Below, in pieces: positions 9,341 to 18,234 of a stretch of 23,497 nucleotides of DNA; position 1 is the first letter of the stretch; every line of letters begins with the position of its first letter. The position numbers and the translations under genes are program-made. Below the pieces are notes generated by a model. It had not been told where the DNA came from, ran no database searches, and worked only from the letters and a program-made list of their open reading frames with translations. The stretch comes from Theodoxus fluviatilis (Eukaryota; Mollusca; Gastropoda; Cycloneritida; Neritidae), in the NCBI GenBank assembly GCA_034096865.1, contig JAWQFJ010028690.1, positions 2,501 to 25,997 on the forward strand. The letters run 5' to 3'.

Positions 9341-11102
9341 CGAACACATTTATTGAGTATGCCACCGGGCCTTTTCAAGCATAATGGTACATCACAAGGC
9401 ATGTTAAAGGCAAAGAAAGCAGTGTACACTTTCCATCGGCAGGGTATGATACGACTTGTAGTGTCAATCTAAGTAGAAGCTATCTCGCTCTGCAGATTCC
9501 GCAGCATTCTTTATACGCATTAGAACCTTGTACCAATATATACCCGTAGCTCTTATTATAGACTTAGTTCGGGAAGACATTATAACACCCACTGGGTCAG
9601 CACAATTTAGATAAAGGTTTTTCAGTATGTAAAGCTCCTTCAAATCGCATAAGACTGGACATAGGAGTAGAAAATGAGTTTGTTTCATATTGTTCTCTAC
9701 ATAATGGGCATAACTTTTGTACAATTTCTTTAGCATACCTCAGTTTATGGCAGTACAATTCTGAAATACCCATACGAAATCTAGTGTATGTGTCTCTGAA
9801 GATTTTTTTGTCTAAGTCATAGAGGTATTGTTCATTCAGACAAGTACTTTTAAACCGTCTATATAACATACACTGGTCATTAGTCCTCTACTCCCAGTTC
9901 TCATAAAACTTGTGTATCAGTCTCTCCCTTGAAGTTTTAAGAAATGTACATGCATTATTTACTCGTTGATCCCACCAAACTCTCTAAGTCAAAATCAATC
10001 AAAATGTTGTTAACTTTGGACCCCCAATTGTTCATGCAGTAGGATGTACAGAGCATCATGTTATACACACTAGGAAGCAGTCTATTTTTTTCCATTTTCA
10101 GGATTCTAAGCCATATTCCATATCATTTGGAGTTCTGGGTGAGACATTCAAAAAGCTCTTGATAGCACTAAGATGGACAGTTTCAGCAATCATGCAATTG
10201 CCTGTTCCCCATACCTCAGCCCCATATAACAATATAGGTTGGATTTTGGCGTCAAATAATTTAAAGAAGACTTGATGAGTCACATGTACACGTTTTCTCA
10301 AAGCCTTTACCAACATCATAAGTGCAGCCTTAGGTCTACATGCAATGTCAGTCTGTATTACATTAGAGCATAGTTTCGTGGACAAAACATTGCCTAGGTA
10401 TTTGTATTCACGTACAACTTTAAGTTGTTTACCACCGAGGAACCAGTTCTCATGTCTAGCTAAGTGTCCCCTAATCTGTAGACAACCACTTTTGTCTTTC
10501 CCACATTAACTATAAGACCCAATTTATCGGCAGCTTTTTTAAGTGATTGAGCTGGTTCTGAAGGCCTAGTGGCGTGTCGGAAATTAGAGCAATGTCGTCC
10601 GCGAAGAGGAGTGCGCTCAGATCATGAGTATTAGGCGCCCGCTGAATTCCATGCTTGCTATTGGCTGCAACTTCATCAGCCAGGGAATTATTCAGATAAT
10701 AAAAGAGAATCGGACTGATTTTACACCCTTGTTTTAAGCCCATACTCGATTCCAACAGATCACTACAGCCTTGATCGTCACAATAGAGTACAGTTTTATA
10801 CATTGCTTTGAGAATACCCAGTAGCTTTTCCTTGATACCATTTTCCTGAAGAACTTCCCACAGGATGTGCCGCTTCACTGTGTCAAATGCCTTTTGAAAA
10901 TCAACATAACACATATATAGCTTTTTCTTCATGCATAGATGTTTTTCTATAATGCTGTGTAAAACCAAAATGTTATCAACAGTGCTATATTTCCCTTTGA
11001 AACCTGCTTGTTCTTCTCTTATCAGATTGTGGTTATCTGCCCAACGCTGTAGCCTCTGACTGATGATGTGTGTAAAAATCTTGCTTAAGTTACTAGTAGG
11101 AG

Positions 11103-11104
<2 letters not shown>
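9336..11104 (-). mobile_element. 5'-truncated LINE with RT domain and C-terminal zinc-knuckle region
   Basis: From right to left the translation gives NLSKIFTHIISQRLQRW, EEQAGFKGKYSTVDNI, the motif A box YVDFQKAFD (Asp near 10901), SSMGLKQGCKISPILF, and the catalytic FADDIALISDT (near 10594-10605). It then gives KTKVVV, LYGAEVWG (near 10200), WWDQRVNNACTFLKTSRERL, and CHKLRYAKEIVQKLCPLC followed by the HFLLLCP region. The frame is nearly intact in the RT half; one stop lies near 9889 and a frameshift near 9700. RT N-terminal motifs and any endonuclease are missing because the 5' end is cut at array 3. The 3' end on the minus strand is GTTCGTTCGTT then (TC)n. Catalytic aspartates are present but the copy is truncated and inactive. 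Confidence 0.88.

Positions 11105-11165
<61 letters not shown>
11105..11165. repeat. (GA)n microsatellite, array 3
   Basis: About thirty AG units immediately right of the truncated 5' side of the LINE and leading, after about 30 bp, into the purine-rich minisatellite. Confidence 0.97.
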
Positions 11166-11166
<1 letters not shown>

Positions 11167-11195
11167 GCTGACTGACAAACATGTTCACTATACTA

Positions 11196-11936
11196 GAAAG
11201 GAAGACGAAGGAGAAGAAAAAAAAGAGGAGGAGGAGGAGAAGAACGCGGAGGAGAAGGAAGGAGAAGAAGGAGGAAGACGAAGGATGAGGAAGGCGAAGG
11301 AGGAGGAAGGCGAAGGAGTAGGAGGAGGAAGGCGAAGGAGGAGGAGGCGAAGGAGGAAGGCGAAGGCGGAGGAGGAGGAATGCGAAGGCGGAGGAGGAGG
11401 AAGGCGAAGGCGAAGGCGGAGGAGGAAGGCGAAGGCGAAGGCGGAGGAGGAAGGCGAAGGCGAAGGCGGAGGAGGAAGGCGAAGGCGAAGGCGGAGGAGG
11501 AGGGCGAAGGCGGAGGAGGAAGGCGAAGGCGGAGGAGGAAGGCGAAGGCGGAGGAGGAGGAAGGCGAAGGCGGAGGAGGAGGAAGGCGAAGGAGGAAGAG
11601 GAAGGCGAAGGCGGAGGAGGAGGAAGGCGGAGGAGGAGGAAGGCGAAGGCGGAGGAGGAATTCGAAGGCGGAGGAGGAAGGCGGAGGATGGCAAAGGCGG
11701 AGGAGGAGGGCGAAGGCGGAGGAGGAGGGCGAAGGCGGAGGAGGAGGGCGAAGGCGGAGGAGGGGGGCGAAGGCGGAGGCGGAGGAGGAAGGCGGAGGAG
11801 GAGGGCGAAGGCGGAGGAGGAGGGCGAAGGCGGAGGAGGAAGGCAGAGGCGGAGGAGGAAGGCGGAGGAGGAGGGCGAAGGCGGAGGAGGAGAGCGAAGG
11901 CGGAAGAGGAGGGCGGAGGAGGGAAGAGGAGGAGGG
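11196..11936. repeat. Purine-rich minisatellite, ~18-bp GGCGAAGGCGGAGGAGGA units
   Basis: About 740 bp of irregular units built from ggcgaa, ggcgga and gga blocks, in multiples of 3 and mostly 18, 24 or 30 bp. The plus strand is nearly all purine with a single C in each ggc. Because units keep a 3-bp phase, several frames on both strands stay open for 80 to 350 codons (Arg/Lys/Glu/Gly on plus, Pro/Ser/Leu on minus). I read these as by-products of composition, not genes: there is no start context, no non-repeat domain and no splice evidence. A low-complexity coding exon cannot be fully excluded. Confidence 0.93.
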
Positions 11937-13937
11937 TATTGAAGTACGTGTATGTGCATCGCTTTCTCAGGTGAAACACAGGGGATGCTCGAAAGTGTGT
12001 ACGTTGTGGATGGAATGGAAATGCCGCCAAATCCACAATGTTGCAGAATCTTACCTGGTGCCATGAATTCAAAAGAAATCTTATTTTGGGGGGTGCATCG
12101 ATCTTCTTGCCTCAAATTTGCTTTTAAACTGACAATAATTGACAATGTCTCTCTGGGGAAATTTCCAGTCCAGAGGCAATGAAGAAAGTGCCATCAGGTT
12201 CCTCCCAAATGACTGACTGGATGGTCTTCGGTCGATAAATCCAAGAGGCGAAGAAAGCTCAGGAGGGAGAAAAACCTTCAACAGTGATCTTGTATGCACT
12301 GAGTCGTGGTTGCGACAACAGCAATTTACCTCGAAGTTTCAGAGCTGTCTACTTTTCCCAATTTTTTTTAATTTTCCGGTTAGGCTGAAAGAAGGCCAGA
12401 CTGAATCTTTCACATCACAAATTGCATGTCACATGTGACACATGTAGCCGTGTCTGGGTTAGATAAGTCATCGGTCGTGTCAGAAGCAATCTGGTTTGTC
12501 TTCTTAGGGGGATACGCCCCAGGCACGTTGACGGGCACACAATCGATTGACGTATACTCATGGGAACCTGAACACATGATCTCAGCACTGTCACTCACCA
12601 TGTTTTCATTCTCTGAGCTGTCAGAAATGACTGATACACCGTCTGTCGTCCTTTGTTGATGTCACTGGAACTGAAATATCTTTGTAAACTAAATGCTTTG
12701 GAGAGTTTCGTGTTTTACTGTACAGTGGCCCATGTATATTATGATATTTCATTGAAAATAGTGGGGGACCGCGCGAAAAATAAACGGGACGAGGAGTAAA
12801 ATTTGTTATGGTTACGTGGATGTTCCCGTTGTGTTTTGCTTTAGCCTGCTGGTACAAAAACGAACCAGCTGGCTTGGCACAAAGATACACAAACTCGCGT
12901 ATGTTTCACGTACGTACTCAATGAGGTAACAAACAGAAGAATATAAATTTTTGTTTTCCCTAACAAAATACGCAGAAGTTCTAGCGCTGAAATCATTCTA
13001 CCTTTCACATGTTTGGACTACAAGAATGCAATGGGGTTTTCAACACGCACAGCGTTGACATTGTTAATTGCAAACTGCTCATGCCACAATCTAACGGTGC
13101 TGCAAAAGGAAAAAAGTTTATGCAAGGTGCCATGCGAACACAGAAGATAATTTCCATTCATATGTCCACATTATGGATGACAATGCAGGCTGGATACCTC
13201 CTCTATAGTCTCCCAACTAAATGGGGTATGTTTATTTGTTTGCAGGCTTGTTTGTTTGCTGGACTGCTTTTTCGTTGGCTTGCTTGCTGGTTTATTCATT
13301 CATGTTTGTGTACATAGAAGAGTGTCCACATTGGTTTCCACTATGCTAGATCAACTATCTATCGTTAAGAGTGCTCAACAATTTGGCTCATCAGAAAGGG
13401 CGTGAATGAGGTTAAGAGTTATTTATCACTTGCAATATTTGAGCAAGAGAGCGCAACACATTTCATACTGTACTTTACTGATCACTGTGCATCATGTGTA
13501 AAGTATTTTGAAACCAGCATTCATCTTACACCAGTGTTACTTTCTATGCACTCCTCAAATATCCATGATATTTTTTCGTAGAGTCTTTGCTAGAGAGAAT
13601 GTACACACGAGTGCAATGATCACACGAGCCTATCATTGCTGTCTCTCGGTAAAAAGGTTTTTTAAATCTTGGGATTCATTGTCTTTCCCTTCATTAGACA
13701 CATTGTAGTGTCTTTATCTCCTTGCACTAGTCACAAGTCAAGCATTTTGATTTCGTCACAGACTTCACACAGCAGCCAAATTTACTTTTCTGTTTTCTTC
13801 GTACACTCAGCGTCCATCATGTCCGTTGTGCAGAGCTGACATTAGCTGCATAATTTTCGTCAGAATCATTACACGGCAGTAGTTTTTGTGTTTTCCTTCG
13901 CCTTTTTGACACGTTCGCTCTTTTGTTCTCATTGCAG
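11937..13937. other. Unannotated, probably intergenic or intronic DNA upstream of the receptor exon
   Basis: Short frames are seen at 12410-12601 and 12621-12890 (minus) and 13009-13317 (plus), but none has a recognisable domain, hydrophobic signal peptide or convincing splice borders. No repeat with clear ends is visible. The last ~50 bp contain the splice acceptor for the GABA-B-like exon. Confidence 0.45.
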
Positions 13938-14078
13938 TGCGACATGGCGGTCGCGACGCGAGCGTTCTTCGACATGATGGACGACAAAAACACCACCAAA
14001 GTCATCCTTTTCGGGGATGCCTGCTACTCCGTCACTGGCCCCCTGGCCCAGATCTCGCAGTGGTGGAACATGACGCAG
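13938..14078 (+). CDS. Internal exon of a metabotropic GABA-B-type receptor (ligand-binding domain)
   Basis: The 141-bp exon encodes 47 residues: CDMAVATRAFFDMMDD, then KNTTKVILFGDACYSVTGPL and AQISQWWNMTQ. The TKVILFG..C..VT.P.A....WWN..Q pattern is that of the lobe-I region of the Venus-flytrap (ANF-receptor-like) domain of GABA-B receptors. It fits subunit 2 (KVILFG, WWN) better than subunit 1. In the family, this domain is extracellular; subunit 1 binds GABA and subunit 2 partners with it and couples to Gi/o. Two N-glycosylation sequons (NTT, NMT) fit an extracellular location. The acceptor is a pyrimidine tract (gctcttttgttctcattgcag) ending at 13937. The donor is cag|gtcagt at 14079. 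Both borders are phase 0, so the exon adds whole codons. No neighbouring exon was found, so introns are at least several kb. A related class C GPCR or guanylate-cyclase-type receptor is the main alternative. Confidence 0.83.
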
Positions 14079-14692
14079 GTCAGTCGTGAACTGGAGCGCT
14101 GGACTCTCCGTCGATCCCACCTCCTTCAACAGAGGGATTACTGCAAATTAGTCATCAGTTGTTCTGACTGTTTTCAGAGGGTGGTAGGGGGGGGGGGGAA
14201 CTAAAAACTTCAAGGCACTGATTGACTAATTGACCAAACGTATTGTTACGAGTTCGACTTGGCTTGTTTCAGAATAAAGGTCTAGGGTAAAATACACACA
14301 CACACAGCCAAACTTGTAACACTATCTCACACAGTCATCTATCAAAACGAACACGACAGAAAGCCGGTGAGGTCAAAAGTCAAAATAATATCATTTCAAT
14401 TTCTCTTGGCAAAGATAAATACAGATAACTAGAGGTTAGTACTTTTTAATCATGAAACAATAATCCGATTCAATCTTCAACATAGAAACATATGGCTCGC
14501 CAACCGATCAAAATAACTTATCTGGTTTGAAGTATGTTCCAACTGATAAGCACGAACCAGTCCTAAGGCGAGGTGGCCGTGATTCTCGAACACACTATTC
14601 CGCTTTCACAAAGGCTCCTGCCCTCGGGTCGTCCGTAGCAGCGGCTATAGAGGTGCTGGCGGAAAGAGAGGGGGGGGGGGGAGGGGCAGGAA
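14079..14692. other. Probable intron downstream of the receptor exon, with G-runs
   Basis: The interval starts with the donor gtcagt. It contains a G-rich run at about 14184-14200 (a dozen or more G in a row), a short (CA)n at about 14293-14306 and a second G-run with g-rich flanks at about 14669-14690. The plus-strand G-runs could form quadruplexes in the transcript. Nothing else is recognised. Confidence 0.5.
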
Positions 14693-14872
14693 TGTTCATC
14701 CTGGAGGCGGGCAAAACGTAGATAGTATTCTTTCGTAGCTTTGAGTTCAGGTAGGCTTGAAAACAGGAATCTTCACCCTGGAGGCGGGCAACTGTAAATA
14801 GTATCCTTTCGTAGCTTCGTGCACCGGCAAGCACGACAAGCTTGAAGCTTCACCCTCAAGCCGGGCAGGCGC
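14693..14872. repeat. 77-bp tandem repeat, about 2.3 copies
   Basis: The blocks ttcatcctggaggcgggca, ttcaccctggaggcgggca and ttcaccctcaagccgggca start 77 bp apart each (catc at 14697, cacc at 14774 and 14851). The first two units also share agatagtattctttcgtagc / taaatagtatcctttcgtag. The copies have diverged by ~20%. It begins just after the second G-run. Confidence 0.75.
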
Positions 14873-15039
14873 TTTACTCTTCATCGACTGTGGAGAGGAG
14901 AGAGGCCATATCTCTTTGACAAGGTCGGGACGGCGTTTTGCACAGGGGATGTTTTTTCTCGTTGTTGGATTTTCCCGCGTGCGCCACTGGGCGGCCGGGG
15001 GTTTAATACTCAAAGCGCGGATACCTTAGAATTCTGTGT

Positions 15040-15140
15040 CTTCCCATCCAATGGGAACACTCGGGCCACACCCACTCTCCCTCGCTGTCCAATCACACAT
15101 CCCCTATATAAGGTGAGGTCTATCACCGGAAGGTCTTCAG
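15040..15140 (+). promoter_or_regulatory. Candidate CCAAT/TATA core promoter
   Basis: On the plus strand there are CCAAT motifs at about 15047 (catccaatggg) and 15089 (gtccaatcac), a CACCC-type motif (ccacacccactc) between them, and ctatataagg at about 15104-15113. The order and the ~15-bp CCAAT-to-TATA spacing suit a pol II core promoter with a start near 15135-15145. A further ccaatcac occurs downstream at about 15160. No clear first exon follows; the nearest thing downstream is a SINE. It could be a solo promoter from a transposon, an alternative promoter of the receptor gene, or chance. Confidence 0.3.
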
Positions 15141-15222
15141 TCACACTTTGGAAATGCGGCCAATCACACTTCTCCGCTCCCCACGCCAGCACAGAGCGTG
15201 TACCAAGTTTTCTATGGTTGGC

Positions 15223-15423
15223 GATGAATGGATGGATGGATAGTGTTTTACGGCCTATCAGCCTTCCCAGACCACGCAAGGCCATTAGGCACGAAAATCA
15301 CTAGAACAGTTCAGAGCAAACGCAAGGCAAGTCACGGTGTCCCTAGTCACTCGCCTCTTATGAACCGCGTAGAGAGACGCAGTGGGTCAGCTCTCAACTC
15401 TTACCCCAAACCCACAGGGAGAA
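15223..15423 (-). mobile_element. SINE-like insertion with an 11-bp target-site duplication
   Basis: The 201-bp segment is bordered by perfect 11-bp direct repeats ctatggttggc at 15212-15222 and 15424-15434. Read on the minus strand it begins TTCTCCCTGTGGGTTTGGGG and ends in a (CATC)n tail (seen on plus as gatgaatggatggatggata). The tail plus the target-site duplication are the signature of LINE-assisted retroposition. No A or B box is obvious, so it may be a 5'-truncated SINE or a non-tRNA SINE. Confidence 0.8.
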
Positions 15424-15434
15424 CTATGGTTGGC

Positions 15435-16215
15435 AAGCCATAACACGCTATAGTTACTTAATTTATTATGGTTTGTGGCCACACTAACTCACACACCACA
15501 GGTTAGTAAATACAATACATTTAATACAGAAGGGGGAGGGGATGATCTCGCCACACGTATGAGCGATTGCTTTGCTGTGACTAGCTGTTTGGTTGGCTGG
15601 CTAGCCAGCTGGCGGATTCGTTGACTCACTGACTTACCAAATCTAAGTTTTACTGGCTGATTCTTTGACCAACTGGATCGTTGATGGCGCATGTTTTGAT
15701 GTACTATTGGTAGTTGATAAATAGACGAATGGACGGGATGGTCAGCTGATGAATGGACGGTCGGCCGGTCGGCCGGGGGAATGGATGGATAGATGGTGAA
15801 TGGATGGATGGATAGATGACAGTAAAGACAGATAAATTGTTGTGAATAGATCGATCATCTAATGGGTGGATGCACGGATGGAACGACTCATGGATCAAAG
15901 AAATATTCTATTCACATTTGGCCAATTAGCTGGAGGATTGACTGGTCGGTCTTTCACTCAGTGGTTTGTCGTGTAACCGAATAAATGCTTTGTCATGTCC
16001 CTCAGTGCTTAGTGTGTCAACTTCGACGGTGGGAGGACTCTTTAGTCGTATTGGTCGACTAACGCGTGCCTCAAGCCGGGCAGCCCCCGGTCAGTAGAGT
16101 GCCGACCCGCCAACGTCTGTCTGCTCAGTGGGTGTCTGGAGCTTAGTGGATTTTTTTCATGACATGCAGACGGTAACACAGCACCAAACAAATATAAATG
16201 AAAAAAAAAAGAAGA
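15435..16215. repeat. Degenerate tetranucleotide-rich stretch
   Basis: Blocks of ttggctggctagccagctgg (about 15592-15612), gtcggccggtcggccggggg (about 15760-15779) and gaatggatggatagatgg-type units (about 15780-15820) form an imperfect TGGA/CTGG-type simple-sequence region. From about 15890 to 16215 nothing specific is recognised; an A-rich run (about 16200-16210) lies just before the inverted repeat. Confidence 0.6.
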
Positions 16216-16867
16216 TTGCACACTGTCTAGCAACGCGCTGTGTGTTGCTCCGGGCCTTCCTGAGTGCCGACACAGTCTGTGTGCTTGGCTCTTTCATGTA
16301 CGCGATGAGGGTCTTCCTTTTGTCTCGATCACTGGCTCCATCTCTGCCAAGTGGGCATTAAACCAGTCCTTACTGGCCCGTTCCATCTTGCCAAACGTCA
16401 CCATGGCTGTGCTGTATATATATATGGCATCTTTCATCGCATGCCATCTGGTGTTGGCGTTCTGCTTAGGTGGGTCTTGGAGGGATTTACCAAAGAATTT
16501 CGCATATTCTTCCACCTTGAGGTGGGAGGACATCTGGACGGTGTTAATGCGCGGCCGACTCGTTGGCCTGGAGTGGTGCAGTCTGCGAGGCTGCAGGCGC
16601 AACCAGCTGCAGACGAGGGCAAGGTCGCTATCACAGTCAGCACTATGGAAGCTCCGAGTAATGGTGACGGAGTGCAGACCTGAGCACCTGGTAATTATCA
16701 GGTCGAGTTGATGCCATCAGTGGGACCTGGGATGCTTCAAAGAGACCTTGTGTTGGGGTTTGCCCTCGAAGAATGTGTTTGTGCACAGCTTTAGCAGTCT
16801 TTGGCTATTTCCATTCATGCGCCCAGTCCCATAGTAACCTATGCATCTCGGCCGTGACTCATGATCA
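16216..16867 (-). repeat. Left arm of a 652-bp near-perfect inverted repeat (reversed LINE segment)
   Basis: This is the reverse complement of 17322-17973, base for base with no gaps (the paired coordinates sum to 34189). I found only two differences (16454 t and 16732 a). Read on the minus strand it encodes the LINE stretch from HESRPRCIGYYGTGRMNGNS to KDWFNAHLAEME, with the same in-frame stop as the right arm. The match starts at ttgcacactg, right after an A-rich run, and ends at atgatca. Confidence 0.95.
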
Positions 16868-16869
16868 CC

Positions 16870-17895
16870 ATGTGCACAGGCATCTCTGACGATCTCAGAG
16901 AGGTGGATGACACCAGAAAAACAGCCATCATCGACAGAGAGCTTACAAGAGTTGACGTCAGCATAGCCGCCCTCCAGGAGACCAGGCTTGCTTCCAGTGG
17001 CTCCTTCAGAGAAGAAACCTATACCTTCTTCTGAAAAGGTAGAGAACCAGAGCAACCCCGCCAATATGGAGTAGGATTTGCCATCAAGAACACCCTGCTA
17101 CCCGTCATCGAGACTCCCTCAGAGGGCACCGAACGTCTCTAGACGATCCGACTTGGCACTGTGTCAGGTCCTGTCAACAACTTCAGTGACTATGCTCCCA
17201 CCCTTAACTCACCAGAGGACGCAAAAGACCAGCTGTATGAACAGCTGCATGAGTCCATCAAAAAGTGCCCTAAAGATGAACCCCTGTTCCTCCTTGGAGA
17301 CTTCAACGCCAGAGTTGGGGCTGATCATGAGTCACGGCCGAGATGCATAGGTTACTATGGGACTGGGCGCATGAATGGAAATAGCCAAAGACTGCTAAAG
17401 CTGTGCACAAACACATTCTTCGAGGGCAAACCCCAACACAAGGTCTCTTTGAAGCACCCCAGGTCCCACTGATGGCATCAACTCGACCTGATAATTACCA
17501 GGTGCTCAGGTCTGCACTCCGTCACCATTACTCGGAGCTTCCATAGTGCTGACTGTGATAGCGACCTTGCCCTCGTCTGCAGCTGGTTGCGCCTGCAGCC
17601 TCGCAGACTGCACCACTCCAGGCCAACGAGTCGGCCGCGCATTAACACCGTCCAGATGTCCTCCCACCTCAAGGTGGAAGAATATGCGAAATTCTTTGGT
17701 AAATCCCTCCAAGACCCACCTAAGCAGAACGCCACCACCAGATGGCATGCGATGAAAGATGCCATATATATATACAGCACAGCCATGGTGACGTTTGGCA
17801 AGATGGAACGGGCCAGTAAGGACTGGTTTAATGCCCACTTGGCAGAGATGGAGCCAGTGATCGAGACAAAAGGAAGACCCTCATCGCGTACATGA
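16870..17895 (+). pseudogene. LINE apurinic-type endonuclease domain (broken)
   Basis: From an ATG at 16870 the frame reads MCTGISDDLREVDDTRKTAI, VSIAALQETRL, EEP-fold landmarks including FLLGDFNARVGA (about 17289-17320), PQHKVSLKHPRS, WHQLDLI and SADCDSDLALV, then a linker with RINTVQMSSH. Known EEP endonucleases use the Glu of QETR, the Asp/Asn of GDFN and a His in a SDH motif; here the last reads SDL, so a key residue is lost. Three in-frame stops lie at 17032, 17140 and 17470, and a frameshift near 17875 moves the frame to KRKTLIAYMKEPSTQTVSAL. Compared with relatives the first few residues of the domain and a short piece before NTFFEGKPQ are missing. Part of this region is the right arm of the inverted repeat. 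Confidence 0.85.
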
Positions 17896-17973
17896 AAGAG
17901 CCAAGCACACAGACTGTGTCGGCACTCAGGAAGGCCCGGAGCAACACACAGCGCGTTGCTAGACAGTGTGCAA
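17322..17973 (+). repeat. Right arm of the 652-bp inverted repeat
   Basis: This is the natural-orientation partner of 16216-16867, lying inside the endonuclease/linker region of the LINE. It starts at tgatcatgag and ends at agacagtgtgcaa (within RQCAN in the LINE frame). The sequence flowing in and out of this arm is continuous with the LINE, so this arm is the original and the left arm is the derived copy. The 16868-17321 spacer (454 bp) would form the loop of a hairpin. Confidence 0.95.
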
Positions 17974-18234
17974 ACACCTACTGGCAGAACATGTGGAGAA
18001 ATTCAGCGCAGCGCGGAGACAGGCAATGTTAGGGGCATGTACGATGGCATCAAAAAGCCCTCGGGCCTATCAAGAGGGGAGTAGCTCCCTTGAGATCCCT
18101 ATCGGGAAAGTCACTAACTGTCCGTACCGAACAGATGGCAAGGTGAGTTGAGCACTACACAGATCTGTACTCTCATGACGCCTCGGTCTCTGACGTCGCT
18201 CTCAACAACGTGAAGGATCTCCCAGTCATGGAGG

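Noticed and set aside
11063..12145. Long open frames of 228 to 350 codons on both strands
   Set aside because: They lie over (GA)n and the 3-bp-phased minisatellite. Several frames on both strands are open at once and the products are pure low-complexity, which is explained by composition alone.
12410..12890. Two minus-strand frames as exons of one gene
   Set aside because: The region between them has several stops, no splice signals fit both, and neither product resembles a known family.
16216..17973. Ordinary LINE 5' inversion by twin priming
   Set aside because: Twin priming inverts a 5' piece with at most small duplications. Here the inverted piece is a full second copy of sequence still present in direct orientation, sharing post-insertion lesions.
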